This document shows positions 36,994 through 46,329 of a stretch of 61,297 bases of DNA, one piece after another. Positions within the stretch are counted from its first letter, which is position 1. Each line of letters begins with the position of its first letter. Origin of the DNA: Thermococcus sp. EP1 (GTDB lineage: Archaea; Methanobacteriota_B; Thermococci; Thermococcales; Thermococcaceae); contig NZ_JXCG01000011.1 in the NCBI RefSeq assembly GCF_001317345.1, positions 1 through 61,297 on the forward strand, read 5' to 3'. The translations under genes and the position numbers were made by a program. Under the pieces are notes generated by a model. The model had not been told where the DNA came from and did not search any database. It saw only the letters and a program-made list of their open reading frames with translations.

Positions 36994-37725
36994 ATGGGTG
37001 TCGAAAAAGTTCCAAAATACAACATTCCAACAAAAAAAGTTGAATATGTTTTTATTGAACTTGACAAAATGAAGCCTCACGAGCAACTTGTCCAAAAAGA
37101 GCTTGAGGCGTTTATTGAAAGCGTAACTGGCTCTGGAGTTTTTTGGAAGCCTATGCTTTTGGCAAAAGTCCCAGGAGAAGACATGTATCTAATAGTAGAT
37201 GGCCACCACAGATGGGCGGGTTTACAAAAACTTGGTGCCAAAAAAGCACCCTCAGTAATCCTAGACTACTTCAGTGATGATGTTAAGGTCTACACATGGT
37301 ATCCTGCTTTTAAGGGAGACCTTGAGAAGGTTCTAGAAAGACTAAAGAAAGAGGGATTAGAAATCATTGAGGATTCCGAAGCTGAAGAAAAAGCAGAAAG
37401 AGGAGAAATAGCATTTGCTTTAATTGGTAAAGAAAAGAAGTTCTCTATTCCTGGAGCTATTAATGAACAGAAAAAAGTCAGTAAAGTGCTTGATGAGATG
37501 AGTGTTGAAGGAGAAATAGAACTCATATACTATGGACTTAAAGAAGATGCAGGAGAAGACATGGAGAAAGGTGAAATCGATTATGTCTTCATAAGAAAGG
37601 CCCCAAGTAAAGAAGAAGTCATGGAACTCGTAAAGAGAGGAGAGGTTTATTCTCCAAAAACTACAAGACACGTGTTGCCATTTAATCCAGATAAAATTGA
37701 TGTGAAGCTTGAGGAACTCTTTTGA
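36994..37725 (+). CDS. serK: ADP-dependent L-serine kinase SerK (ParB/Srx-like fold)
   Basis: 243-residue enzyme closely matching SerK of Thermococcus kodakarensis, which phosphorylates free serine with ADP to make O-phosphoserine for cysteine synthesis. The N-terminal ParB/sulfiredoxin-like domain carries Glu30 (KMKPHEQ) and the nucleotide/serine motif IVDGHHRWAGLQKLG with Asp69 and His72, the residues reported as essential. GGGGAGG lies upstream of the ATG. It is transcribed away from psmB. A generic ParB DNA-binding label would be wrong for this protein. Confidence 0.93.
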   Translation: MGVEKVPKYNIPTKKVEYVFIELDKMKPHEQLVQKELEAFIESVTGSGVFWKPMLLAKVPGEDMYLIVDGHHRWAGLQKLGAKKAPSVILDYFSDDVKVYTWYPAFKGDLEKVLERLKKEGLEIIEDSEAEEKAERGEIAFALIGKEKKFSIPGAINEQKKVSKVLDEMSVEGEIELIYYGLKEDAGEDMEKGEIDYVFIRKAPSKEEVMELVKRGEVYSPKTTRHVLPFNPDKIDVKLEELF

Positions 37726-37804
37726 AGAACCCTTTTAACTCGATTTTATCTATTTCCCTATATTTTACTCCCTTTTTGCTACAAATTTTGAAATGTACTT
37801 CAGG

Positions 37805-37820
37805 CAACATTTATATACAT
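37805..37820 (+). promoter_or_regulatory. TATA promoter of the aminotransferase operon
   Basis: GGCAACATTTATATACATTC contains a strong TATA box (TTTATATA, about 37810-37817). The start is expected near 37840 and AGGTGG lies before the ATG at 37854. Confidence 0.6.
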
Positions 37821-37853
37821 TCTAGATTAGGTTGTTAACTAGGTGGTCTTGTC

Positions 37854-38987
37854 ATGAAGGTAAAACCCTTTCTTGTTGAACGATTTATGGGAGAGCATGA
37901 ACATAATGTAGAGATAAACATAGCTGAAACCTGTGTAAAGCCGTTTACTCTTGGAGAATTCCTAGAGTTTGTAGGAGAAGAAGATTTTTTAGAGGAAATT
38001 AAAGACCTAAGGCTCACTTATGGGTATGTTGAGGGCCTTCCAGAATTAAAGGAAGGGTTGGCAAGTTTTTATAAGCATGTGAGTGCAGAAAATATTTTCC
38101 CAACTCATGGGGCTATAGATGCTAACTTTCAGGTCTTTTACAGCTTGGTTGAGCCGGGAGATACTGTTATCTCAATCTTCCCTACATATCAACAGCTCTA
38201 CAGTGTGCCCGAATCTTTTGGTGCCAATGTAAAACTCTGGCACCTTTATGAGGAGGAGGGATGGATGCCCAACCTTGACGAGCTGAACGAGTTGGTGGAC
38301 AAAAAGACAAAACTCATAGTAATAAATAGTCCTAACAATCCAACTGGCGCCCTCTTGGATGAAAAAATGCTAAGAGGAATCAGTGAAATTGCTGAGGATG
38401 CAAACGCATATGTCTTGAACGACGAATCGTATAGAGGCCTTTATATAAACCCTCATGATTACGTTCCATCAATAGTTGACATTTCAGATAGAGGAATAGC
38501 AACGAGCTCTTTCTCAAAGCCTCTGTCCCTAACAGGCTTGCGCCTTGGATGGATAGCCACTTCTAATGAAGATGTTGCTAAAGAATTAGTCCTTCACAGA
38601 GACTATACTACTATAAGCATTAGCATACTCATAGAGAAGCTCGCTGCACTTGCAGTTAAAAACGCAAAGAAAATATATGAGCGCAACTTGAAAATACTTC
38701 ACACAAACTTCAAGATTCTTGAGAATTGGGTTCGAGAAGAACCATTAATTGATTGGGTTCCGCCAAAAGCTGGCACTGTTGCATTCCTAAAATATAACCT
38801 TGAGATTCCATCAGAAGAACTTGCTATAAAACTCATGAAAGAAAAGAGCACATTTCTCGTTCCAGGCTCATGCTTCGGCATAGAAAACCATCTTCGTATA
38901 GGATATGGAAACCCCACTGAGGTTATGAAAGAAGGATTGAAACGCTTAAGGGAATTTTTAGCCTCACTCGAGGGAGAGGTTCAATGA
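37854..38987 (+). CDS. Class I/II aminotransferase
   Basis: 377-residue PLP aminotransferase. It shows THGAIDANFQVFYSLVEPGD (phosphate region), NSPNNPTGALLD with the pyridine-contact Asn, LNDESYRGLY with the conserved Asp and Tyr, and the Schiff-base Lys in SSFSKPLSLTGLRLGW. The C-terminal Arg is in ENHLRIGYGNP. The substrate is not evident. Its stop overlaps the start of the next gene by four bases (ATGA), so it is translated together with the serine/threonine dehydratase-like enzyme, which suggests one amino-acid pathway. Confidence 0.92.
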   Translation: MKVKPFLVERFMGEHEHNVEINIAETCVKPFTLGEFLEFVGEEDFLEEIKDLRLTYGYVEGLPELKEGLASFYKHVSAENIFPTHGAIDANFQVFYSLVEPGDTVISIFPTYQQLYSVPESFGANVKLWHLYEEEGWMPNLDELNELVDKKTKLIVINSPNNPTGALLDEKMLRGISEIAEDANAYVLNDESYRGLYINPHDYVPSIVDISDRGIATSSFSKPLSLTGLRLGWIATSNEDVAKELVLHRDYTTISISILIEKLAALAVKNAKKIYERNLKILHTNFKILENWVREEPLIDWVPPKAGTVAFLKYNLEIPSEELAIKLMKEKSTFLVPGSCFGIENHLRIGYGNPTEVMKEGLKRLREFLASLEGEVQ

Positions 38988-39961
38988 TCGATGTAGTTAA
39001 AGAGGTTACCGAAGCAGAGAAACGAATTAGGAAATACATAAGAGAAACGCCCCTAGAATATTCACATTTTTTAAGTCAAAAAGGAGATGCTAATGTCTAT
39101 TTAAAGCTAGAGAACTTTCAAGTGACTGGTTCATTTAAAATTCGAGGTGTACTCAACAAACTGCTTTCTTTGAGTGAAGAAGAAAAGAGGAAAAAGATAA
39201 TTACAGCTTCCAGCGGCAATCATGGAGTTGCATTTGCTTATGCTACTAGCGAGCTCGGTCTCAACGGAATCGTTTTCCTACCCGAAAATGCCTCACCTGC
39301 AAAAATCAAGGATATAGAGCAGTATAACGTGGAGCTCAAGTTTTATGGAAAGGATATTGTTGAAACTGAGAAATTTGCACGAGAATTTGCCGAGAAGAAT
39401 GGGATGATATACGTACCTCCATATAACGATCCCAAAATTATCGGAGGACAAGGGACTATAGGAATTGAACTTGAAAGAGAGTTAAAAGAGATTGATGCAG
39501 TTCTTATACCCGTTGGGGGCGGAGGACTTATATCGGGGATAGCGGGTTACCTAAAGAGCTTAAACCCCAATATAAAGATAATCGGAGTTCAACCAGAAAA
39601 TTCTGCCGTTATGTATCATTCAATAAAAGCAGAAAAGATTCTTCAAATGATATCAAAACCAACGCTAGCAGATGGCACCGCTGGAGGAATCGAGAAAAAC
39701 TCAATAACCTTTGATCTGTGTAAAAAATATGTGGATGATTTCATTTTAGTAAGTGAAAAAGAAATTGCAACCGCTATACTCCTAATGTTAGAAAGGCATC
39801 ATATGCTGGTGGAGGGTGCAGCCGCCCTCTCCGTTGCAGGATACTTAAAAGATTCCAAGAGGTTCAAACACAAGAACGTTGTTCTCATTATCAGTGGGTG
39901 TCGGATAAGTTTGAATATCCTTATTTCACTTTTAAAATCTAAATTTCCCATGGAAGAGTGA
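38984..39961 (+). CDS. Threonine ammonia-lyase / serine racemase family PLP enzyme
   Basis: 325-residue fold-type II PLP enzyme. The Schiff-base Lys is present in TGSFKIRGVLNKL, the substrate loop is ASSGNHGVAFAYA, the phosphate loop is PVGGGGLISGIAGYL, and the pyridine-nitrogen Ser/Cys region is IISGCRISLN. It lacks the C-terminal ACT domain of biosynthetic IlvA. It could be a catabolic threonine/serine dehydratase, a racemase or a related eliminating enzyme. It overlaps the aminotransferase and the HAD gene. Confidence 0.9.
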   Translation: MIDVVKEVTEAEKRIRKYIRETPLEYSHFLSQKGDANVYLKLENFQVTGSFKIRGVLNKLLSLSEEEKRKKIITASSGNHGVAFAYATSELGLNGIVFLPENASPAKIKDIEQYNVELKFYGKDIVETEKFAREFAEKNGMIYVPPYNDPKIIGGQGTIGIELERELKEIDAVLIPVGGGGLISGIAGYLKSLNPNIKIIGVQPENSAVMYHSIKAEKILQMISKPTLADGTAGGIEKNSITFDLCKKYVDDFILVSEKEIATAILLMLERHHMLVEGAAALSVAGYLKDSKRFKHKNVVLIISGCRISLNILISLLKSKFPMEE

Positions 39962-40623
39962 TGAAGATGATAAAAGGACTGATATTTGACGTGGACGAAA
40001 CCTTGGTTTACTATGAAGGATACGATGGAAGGGATTGGTTCAAAAACTGGGGAGAGGAGGAAATAAAAAAGCTTGGGATTGAGATTAATTTTGAAACTTA
40101 CAGGAAGATGGTAAAAGGAGAACTTCCAAGAAGTTGGGTAGAGAAGCTTGGAGTGAATCACGTTGAATTCTGGAAAGCTATAGATAAAGCCAAGCTTAAA
40201 TATAGGAAATGGGCAGCAGAAAGGGGATTAATAAAAGCCTTCCCTGATATTGGAACACTAAAAGAATTCAAACAGCTTGGCTTAAAGCTCGCAGCTGTTA
40301 GCAATGCTTCTCAAGAGTGTACAGAATTTGTATTGGAGCTTTTTAATATAAAAGATCAATTCGACGTTATCTTTGGTAAAGATTACAGGTATCTTGATGG
40401 TGCTAAACCAAACCCATATCTCATAAACAAAGCTCTTAAAGCACTAAACACTCTTCCTAAAGAAGCTCTTGTGGTTGGAGATTCCCTATCAGATATTCTA
40501 GCGGCACAGAAAGCAGGAGTGCAAGTTGTCCAAGTTATGAGGTTTGGCAGAATAGAAGGTGCAGATTACTATGTAAAAGACCTAAATGAACTTCTCCAAT
40601 TGGTACTCCAGATTAATAGATAA
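39961..40623 (+). CDS. HAD superfamily hydrolase
   Basis: 220-residue phosphatase of the HAD family. The nucleophile motif is FDVDETLVYY, motif II is AAVSNAS, the Lys lies in DGAKPNPYLI and motif IV is VVGDSLSDILAAQKAG. An alpha-helical cap sits between motifs I and II. Family members act on small phosphate esters such as phosphoglycolate; the substrate is unknown. The ATG at 39961 overlaps the TGA of the previous gene, and an ATG at 39967 is an alternative. Last gene of the operon; the H/ACA RNA promoter starts right after its stop. Confidence 0.88.
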   Translation: MKMIKGLIFDVDETLVYYEGYDGRDWFKNWGEEEIKKLGIEINFETYRKMVKGELPRSWVEKLGVNHVEFWKAIDKAKLKYRKWAAERGLIKAFPDIGTLKEFKQLGLKLAAVSNASQECTEFVLELFNIKDQFDVIFGKDYRYLDGAKPNPYLINKALKALNTLPKEALVVGDSLSDILAAQKAGVQVVQVMRFGRIEGADYYVKDLNELLQLVLQINR

Positions 40624-40636
40624 GGATTTATAAAGG
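40624..40636 (+). promoter_or_regulatory. TATA promoter of the H/ACA RNA
   Basis: GGATTTATAAAGG has a TATA box at 40626-40634. The expected start, about 25 bases downstream, coincides with the first base-paired residue of the RNA near 40654. Confidence 0.7.
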
Positions 40637-40653
40637 AAGTACCTAATTTATAA

Positions 40654-40874
40654 TGCCCCTGCGCGAGGACCCACCCAATTAATGAAGGTGGGGGCGATGC
40701 AGGGGCAACAGCTCGGCCATAGCGAGGTCCCCACGGAAGGGCCTTCCGCGTTACGGAGCACAATGACCGTGGGAAACCCTGGCCGAGTACACTATTCTGG
40801 CCCGCCTGGGTTAAGCCGCTTGAGAGTGCCTTATGGCTTCAATGAGGGCGGTCGTTACGGGCGGGCCACATTTT
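40654..40874 (+). ncRNA. Three-hairpin H/ACA box guide RNA
   Basis: GC-rich RNA with three consecutive hairpins, each ending in ACA (40708-40710, 40789-40791, 40868-40870). Lower stems are TGCCCCTGC/GCAGGGGCA, CTCGGCCA/TGGCCGAG and GGCCCGCC/GGCGGGCC. Upper stems are CCCACC/GGTGGG, CCCACGG/CCGTGGG and GCCGC/GCGGT, and in each case ACA begins about 15 bases after the upper stem, the expected H/ACA spacing. Each apex has an AATGA word of an L7Ae K-turn or K-loop. Pocket 2 (GGTC and AACCC) fits 23S rRNA GGGUU-UA-GACC; pocket 3 (GGGTTA and GTTAC) fits GUAAC-UA-UGACUC. A T-run follows at 40871-40874. Confidence 0.82.
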
Positions 40875-41085
40875 GACTTCTAACTTCTCCTTCAGCTCGA
40901 AAAATGAGACTTTCAAGTATAACGAGAAACGTTCTAATGAATTTTAAAAGCTTTAAAAAGGGATCAATATCAAACTATACGACCCTATAACTAGAAAGAT
41001 AAATTCTAGTCAGATAATAAAGCTTGTTTACGTCATATACCATCGAATAGGAATAAACAATTCAAACAGAAAAGTTTTTGCCTGG

Positions 41086-41163
41086 TGGTGGGCCCGCGGG
41101 GATTCGAACCCCGGACCTCCACCTTGTCAGGGTGGCGTCATAACCAGTCTAGACCACGGGCCC
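41086..41163 (-). tRNA. tRNA-Val (GAC)
   Basis: Acceptor GGGCCCG pairs with CGGGCCC, discriminator A and encoded CCA (41088-41086). The anticodon stem is CCACC/GGTGG with loop CTGACAA, giving anticodon GAC. The T-arm is CGGGGTTCGAATCCCCG. It lies 13 bases downstream of tRNA-Ala on the same strand, so both are likely processed from one transcript. Confidence 0.95.
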
Positions 41164-41176
41164 GCCCGAAAAGTTG

Positions 41177-41254
<78 letters not shown>

Positions 41255-41436
41255 ACTCCGTCTGTCCAGATACGTATCCCCAAAATGAGTTTAAAAACTT
41301 TACGCTTGTATCCAATGCGATGAAACACTCCTTTATTAAACTCCCTTTTAGTGGGCACCACTATATTTAGTTCTTCCATAGCATTGCTTGACGATGTGAA
41401 AGGTCAACCACTTTAAAAAGGAAAGTGAAGAATCCA

Positions 41437-43119
41437 TCATTTACCTCCTTTCATTCTCTCTTGGAATTGGTATAACTCAGCTACTCTCTGGATGGTATCT
41501 GCATCTTCTGGTCCTTTATCTTCTCTCAGGGAGATATAGCGTGGGAACCTAAGCGCAAAACCGCTTTCGTATTTAGGACTCTTCTGTATCTCTTGATAGG
41601 CTACTTCTATAACTACTTTGGGTTCTAATTCTACTTCCTTGCCATGTTCTTTCTTTATGAGTGGTTTAAGCATTTTTGTAAATTCTATTAAATCCTCATC
41701 AGTGAACCCACTTCCTACCTTGCCCACTGGTACAAAGTCACCTCTTACTGGATCATAAGCTCCAAGAAGGAACGAACTAAGTACTCCACTCCTCCTGCCT
41801 TCTCCCCATTCTGCTCCAAGTATAACCAGATCTAAGTTTTCCATTGTGGGTTTGAGCTTAAGCCATTTCTTGCCCCTGTTACCGGGTTCATAAACTGAGT
41901 CTAGTCTCTTGGCCATAAGGCCTTCATGTCCCAAGTCTAAGGCTTTGTGATAAAACTCTTCTGCTTCTTCTGGATTCTTTGTTATGAGATTCTCTGCAGG
42001 TTTTATCCATTCGTTTGAATTTACAATACTCTCAAGAACCTTTCTACGTTCCATAAATTGGACATCTATCATGTTTTTGCCATCTACGTAGAGGACATCA
42101 AAGAGGTTAAGTTCAAGTGGGATTTTCTCTATCATTTCTTCTATATTGTACTTTCTCCTGAATCTCCTGAGCACATACTGGAAGGGTCTGGGCCGCCCCC
42201 CTTCTCCAACAGCAACGAGTTCTCCTTCTACTATAGCCTTCTTTGCTTTTAGAGCCTCTTTGACCCTTTCAACAACTTCCGGAATCGATTTGGTAACGTT
42301 TTCAAGACGTCTTGAATAGATGACTACGTTATTCCCGTCTTTGTGAACCTGGACTCTAGCTCCATCGTATTTAATTTCAAACTCAGCCTCACCACCCATC
42401 TCTATCAAGGCCTCTCTAACATTTGCAGCCATTTGGGCTAGCATGGGCCTTATGGGCTTACCTACTTGTATTTCTACTTTAGCTAACCCTTCGTTGCCCT
42501 CAAGCTTTGCAACCTTTGCCACGAATCCAAAATCACTCGTAAGCATGTACGCCCTTTCTACAAGTTCAACTTTTACTTTAAATGCATCGGCCAGAGCATC
42601 TCTCAAAAGACCTTCCGCAACTCCAGTTCTCATTGTCCCAAGAATGGTTCTCGCAAGATATTTTCCTTCCTCTGGAGAGGCATCCATAAAGAGATTAGCA
42701 AGATACTTGAGCTTTCGGTCTTGACTTCCTGCTCCCGAGGCTTCTGCAACTTTGACAAGTGTATTGTAGACTCTCTCCAAAGTAAGGGGCTGAGAAAAGA
42801 AGCTTTTTTGTTTTCTTTTACTTAAGGCCAAGGCAATACTCTCTCCGAGATCTCCGGTGTCTTTTATGGAGTTCTCTATCTCCTCACTCTTAATCCCTGT
42901 TGCCATAGACACGGCTTTTATTAAAAGCTTCTCACCAACGCCTAGCTCTCTCTCATCCCAATCCGGAAAGACTTTTCCAAGGATCATGTAAGGGACTATC
43001 TCAAGAAGCTCAGGCTTTGTAACAGATTTTAGAAAATCAGATACAAACTTTGTTTTGAGAGTTTTAAGTGTAGTTTTTTCAAGTCTTTTATATAACTCAG
43101 CCAACTCTTTGTAAAGCAT
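41437..43119 (-). CDS. lig: ATP-dependent DNA ligase
   Basis: 560-residue replicative DNA ligase joining Okazaki fragments. The N-terminal DNA-binding domain (about residues 1-230) is followed by the adenylation domain, with nucleophile Lys in [15 protein letters not shown], then [19 protein letters not shown] and KWLKLKP. The OB-fold follows. The length is typical for Pyrococcus/Thermococcus ligase. The ATG at 43119 follows GGTGGTG; a TTG at 43131 is inside that site. It is probably the third gene of a pantoate kinase-membrane protein-ligase operon. Confidence 0.96.
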   Translation of the reverse strand: MLYKELAELYKRLEKTTLKTLKTKFVSDFLKSVTKPELLEIVPYMILGKVFPDWDERELGVGEKLLIKAVSMATGIKSEEIENSIKDTGDLGESIALALSKRKQKSFFSQPLTLERVYNTLVKVAEASGAGSQDRKLKYLANLFMDASPEEGKYLARTILGTMRTGVAEGLLRDALADAFKVKVELVERAYMLTSDFGFVAKVAKLEGNEGLAKVEIQVGKPIRPMLAQMAANVREALIEMGGEAEFEIKYDGARVQVHKDGNNVVIYSRRLENVTKSIPEVVERVKEALKAKKAIVEGELVAVGEGGRPRPFQYVLRRFRRKYNIEEMIEKIPLELNLFDVLYVDGKNMIDVQFMERRKVLESIVNSNEWIKPAENLITKNPEEAEEFYHKALDLGHEGLMAKRLDSVYEPGNRGKKWLKLKPTMENLDLVILGAEWGEGRRSGVLSSFLLGAYDPVRGDFVPVGKVGSGFTDEDLIEFTKMLKPLIKKEHGKEVELEPKVVIEVAYQEIQKSPKYESGFALRFPRYISLREDKGPEDADTIQRVAELYQFQERMKGGK

Positions 43120-43162
43120 TCGCACCACCAATAGTGCATTATTACATTAAAAAATAAAAAGG

Positions 43163-43396
43163 TTAATCTTCTCCAAACCTCGGTCTAAATCGGATGTACT
43201 CAAAAAACACTGTCGCTATGAAACCACTAATAAATACTAATGAAAGTGGGTATCTGCTACCCTCAAAAACTACTAAAAAGGCAAATCCCCCCGCAAATCC
43301 AGAGGCCATGAGTCCAATTCCTCTCTGTCCACTTTTATTTAGGAATACTGCAAGAAATAGAGACACAATAGCGAGAGTAAAATAAAGAATGTTCAT
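43163..43396 (-). CDS. Small two/three-helix membrane protein
   Basis: 77-residue membrane protein with hydrophobic segments at NILYFTLAIVSLFLAVFL, GLMASGFAGGFAFLVVF and SLVFISGFIATVFF, and a charged C-terminal tail (RFRPRFGED). No family is recognised. The ATG at 43396 follows GGAGGGAAGC and overlaps the pantoate kinase stop by four bases (ATGA), which argues that it is a real, co-translated gene. Confidence 0.72.
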   Translation of the reverse strand: MNILYFTLAIVSLFLAVFLNKSGQRGIGLMASGFAGGFAFLVVFEGSRYPLSLVFISGFIATVFFEYIRFRPRFGED

Positions 43397-44310
43397 AAGC
43401 TTCCCTCCATCCATCTTTCTACTTTAGGCTTTTGATTATAAATGTCACTGATATAATAATTTTCAATGGAAAGCTCTTCAAGCATTGTCTTTGTTTTTTC
43501 AATCTCATTCTCTTTTAAAAGGGCGAAAAGACTTTTACCTAGCATCACCATTGAAGAGGGCAAAGTTAAAACTCTATCTAGCTCTCTAGCAATCTCAAGC
43601 ATATCCCCTGATAATAAACCTGTCCTCTCCGAAAATCTTCTAGCAGCGTTCATTAGAATCTCGACTCTCGGCTGTTTTAGAACTTCTTCTAATGCTAGCA
43701 TACCCTCTTTTTCTATTAGTTTGACAACTTCACTATCAAGGATTTCTTTTGTAGATAATCTCCCTAGTGGAATAGCAAGCACTTTATACCCTTCAAAAAG
43801 GATGTTGTCCACTACACCTATCCCAGGGGCACCAGCTTTCACTCTTATCTCTACCCCACCATGGATTTGAGCTATAACGTCTCCCAATCCACCCTTATAT
43901 TGTACTTCATATTTATGGGCTATTTGAGCAGCTTGAAGGAAGGTCTTCTCTTTAAATGCATACGCTAGTGATAATGCCGTTCCCAAGGCTCCACCTGCGC
44001 TGTTTCCAAAGCCATGACCATTCGGAAAGTCAAAATATTGCCAGATTTCAACTTCTCCAACGAATTCAGTGGGAATCATTTCATTTGCGACGGAATAACT
44101 TATTATCGCATCATCTTCTTTAACAGGTTCTCCATTAAAAGCTATGTGCACCTGCCTCTCGAGGCCTTCTTTATCTATATTTACAAAGATATTCGTGCCT
44201 TTATCCAAATTAATCCCCGCACCTAAAGAACCTGCTAACAATGGATCCTCATGAAACTTTGGAATGAAGAATGCTGTGATATGTGCTGGAACAAAGACTT
44301 TTATCAGCAT
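43393..44310 (-). CDS. Pantoate kinase (archaeal CoA pathway, GHMP family)
   Basis: 305-residue GHMP kinase that phosphorylates pantoate, the archaeal alternative to pantothenate kinase in CoA biosynthesis. The N-terminal KVFVPAHITAFFIP, the P-loop-like GHGFGNSAGGALGTALSLA, VQYKGGLGDVIAQIHGG and the C-terminal SMVMLGKSLFALL match the characterised Thermococcus enzyme type. The ATG at 44310 follows GGAGGG; an upstream in-frame start at 44400 would add 30 residues across a promoter (TTTATATAAC, about 44330). It is the first gene of an operon with a membrane protein and DNA ligase. Confidence 0.93.
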   Translation of the reverse strand: MLIKVFVPAHITAFFIPKFHEDPLLAGSLGAGINLDKGTNIFVNIDKEGLERQVHIAFNGEPVKEDDAIISYSVANEMIPTEFVGEVEIWQYFDFPNGHGFGNSAGGALGTALSLAYAFKEKTFLQAAQIAHKYEVQYKGGLGDVIAQIHGGVEIRVKAGAPGIGVVDNILFEGYKVLAIPLGRLSTKEILDSEVVKLIEKEGMLALEEVLKQPRVEILMNAARRFSERTGLLSGDMLEIARELDRVLTLPSSMVMLGKSLFALLKENEIEKTKTMLEELSIENYYISDIYNQKPKVERWMEGSL

Positions 44311-44442
44311 TTTAGCACCCTCCACTGAAAAGTTATATAAAAGACTTTTAAATGTGAGCCCAATTAGTGTAGTTGTGTTCTTTTCATAACCCATGAGCAA
44401 ACTATTTTAGCATAAGGCTTGTATTGAAATATGGTGCTTTGA

Positions 44443-45234
44443 ATGGACAGATTATTTGATAGGGTTATAGTTAGACCTCCAGGAGAGAGTTATAAAAATT
44501 GTGTCTCAACAAACCCTCAGCATGCTACAATAGATGTCAAACTAGCCCAGAAGCAACACAGAGAATATGTGAAAGTTCTCAGAGAAAACGGGGTTGATGT
44601 TGTTGAGCTTGAACCATTAGAAACCCACCCTGACAGCGTTTTTGTTCAGGACACTTCGGTGATAGGAGCATCCTCAGGCGTAGCCATAATAGTAAGGTTT
44701 GGAGAACCAAGCAGAAGGGGAGAAGAAAAAAGCATTGAAAAGTTTTTGTTAGACAACGAAGTCAAAATTAACAAAATTCAAGCACCTGGCACACTTGAAG
44801 GGGGCGACGTTTTAGTAACTGATCAAGGAGTTATCTTTGTTGGAGAATCTCAACGAACGAACAGGCTTGGTATTGAGCAATTTGCTAAGTATTTCTCACA
44901 TGTGAAGGTTGTTAGAGTCCCAGTGACGAAAGTCTTCCATTTACTGTCCGCTGTTAGTTATCTTGGAAACAAGACTATTACAATTTCTCCTCAGATCATC
45001 GATGTAAGTTATTTCAAAGGATTCAAACTAATAACGATTCCAGAAGAGGAGCTTTATGCAAATAATATGCTATACTTAGGGAATAAAATGGTCCTAATTC
45101 CTGCAGGGTACTCAAAAACCGAAGAAAAATTAAAGAGAGAGGGTTTCAAACCGATTACTCTCGACGTTTCTGAGTTTTGGAAAGGAGATGGAGGAGTTAC
45201 TTGTCTGAACTCGCCATTCTACAAGCCTTTATAA
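44443..45234 (+). CDS. Dimethylarginine dimethylaminohydrolase-like amidinohydrolase
   Basis: 263-residue pentein-fold enzyme of the DDAH/arginine deiminase superfamily. The N-terminal VIVRPPGESYKNCV, the acidic SVFVQDTSV, LEGGDVLV, the catalytic His in KVFHLLSAVSYLG and the catalytic Cys in GDGGVTCLNSPFY are intact. It hydrolyses a guanidino group, probably of arginine or a derivative; methylarginine is not an obvious archaeal substrate, so the true substrate is open. It is convergent with the saccharopine-dehydrogenase-like gene, overlapping by 16 bases. Confidence 0.9.
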   Translation: MDRLFDRVIVRPPGESYKNCVSTNPQHATIDVKLAQKQHREYVKVLRENGVDVVELEPLETHPDSVFVQDTSVIGASSGVAIIVRFGEPSRRGEEKSIEKFLLDNEVKINKIQAPGTLEGGDVLVTDQGVIFVGESQRTNRLGIEQFAKYFSHVKVVRVPVTKVFHLLSAVSYLGNKTITISPQIIDVSYFKGFKLITIPEEELYANNMLYLGNKMVLIPAGYSKTEEKLKREGFKPITLDVSEFWKGDGGVTCLNSPFYKPL

Positions 45235-46283
45235 TACTCCTCCAGTGTTATATTTCTCTTTCTGACTTCTTTTACTATATACTTAAATAGTTCCTCTTCC
45301 ATTCCAAAGAGCTCCGGTGGGATGATTCCAGCCTCAAATTCGTATTTTAGCATTATTCGTGCTGTTATTGCTGTTATGTATCCAGTACTTCTTGCCATTG
45401 AACTAAAGCCTTCTCGAGCTTCATCATACATGAAGTACTTGATTTCTTGGTCTCCACTTCTTCCGTAGACTTCCATTATTGAGAAATCCTCACTTTCAAA
45501 CTGCATTAATGGTAGAATTACTTTCATTGTGAAGTCCAGGTTCTCTTTTCTAAAGAAACCAAGTTCTTTCAGCACTTTCATCCTTTCCAGGTGTCCCTTC
45601 CACCTTAAAGTATTCTCATAGAGGTTGTCTGCTTCAATCGTTGTTAAAAGGGTTCTCAATCCATCACTAACAAAACTTTCAAACTCAAAATTTCCGATCT
45701 TAACTTCTTTAATTTCTTCCAAAGGATCTACTGTCACAAGACGTCCGCCTTTTATAATCCTAGCAGGACGTGTGTACTCCTCTATTAAGTCATATGGTGA
45801 AAAGACCACCTTGTAATAAAGGGGCGCCTTAGGGTTTTTTGGCAATCCACCAACACTTATTACTCCCTCATCCAGTTTTCCAAATTGGGATGCTATGTAG
45901 CCCATTAAAATATTGCTTAACCCTGGTGCAAATCCTGCGTCTACAGCTATTCTCACCCCTGCTTTTTTAGCATCCTCATCCAGCCTCAGTGGGTCCTCTG
46001 GCATAAACGAGACATCAACCATATCTTTTTTGGCTTTTATCGCTGCTTTTAGTGTGGTAAATCCAAATCTTCCTGGTAAGGCCCCTATAACAAAATCAAA
46101 CCTTCTCATTGTTTCTACCAATTGGTCAAACTTTGACGCATCAAGCTGGATAGTAGCCCCAAACTCTTCAGCTAATTTTAATCGTTTTTCATTTATATCT
46201 CCTATAAAAACCTCGTAATCCTTGCTAAGATCAAAAGCAATTAACCTACCAACATCTCCAGCACCCAATATGAGAATCTCCAT
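45219..46283 (-). CDS. Saccharopine dehydrogenase-like NAD(P)-dependent oxidoreductase
   Basis: 354-residue dehydrogenase. The Rossmann motif ILILGAGDVGRLIAFDL is followed by IGDINEKRLKLAEEFG and FVIGALPGRFG. The segment VSFMPEDPLRLDEDAKKAGVRIAVDAGFAPGLSN is typical of the saccharopine dehydrogenase/lysine 6-dehydrogenase family, and the second domain carries the substrate site. It could be an amino-acid dehydrogenase acting on lysine or ornithine derivatives. It lies 46 bases downstream of the NhaC gene on the same strand. Confidence 0.88.
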   Translation of the reverse strand: MEILILGAGDVGRLIAFDLSKDYEVFIGDINEKRLKLAEEFGATIQLDASKFDQLVETMRRFDFVIGALPGRFGFTTLKAAIKAKKDMVDVSFMPEDPLRLDEDAKKAGVRIAVDAGFAPGLSNILMGYIASQFGKLDEGVISVGGLPKNPKAPLYYKVVFSPYDLIEEYTRPARIIKGGRLVTVDPLEEIKEVKIGNFEFESFVSDGLRTLLTTIEADNLYENTLRWKGHLERMKVLKELGFFRKENLDFTMKVILPLMQFESEDFSIMEVYGRSGDQEIKYFMYDEAREGFSSMARSTGYITAITARIMLKYEFEAGIIPPELFGMEEELFKYIVKEVRKRNITLEEYYKGL

Positions 46284-46329
46284 GCTTTCACCTCAAAAGC
46301 TTAAAAAGAGGAAAAAGAGTAGAAAGAGC

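Noticed and set aside
36994-37725. ParB-like chromosome partition protein
   Set aside because: Glu30, Asp69 and His72 and overall similarity identify the ADP-dependent serine kinase SerK.
40682-40876. Possible small protein in the H/ACA region
   Set aside because: The stretch is explained fully by base-paired RNA with three ACA boxes; the open frame is a by-product of high GC.
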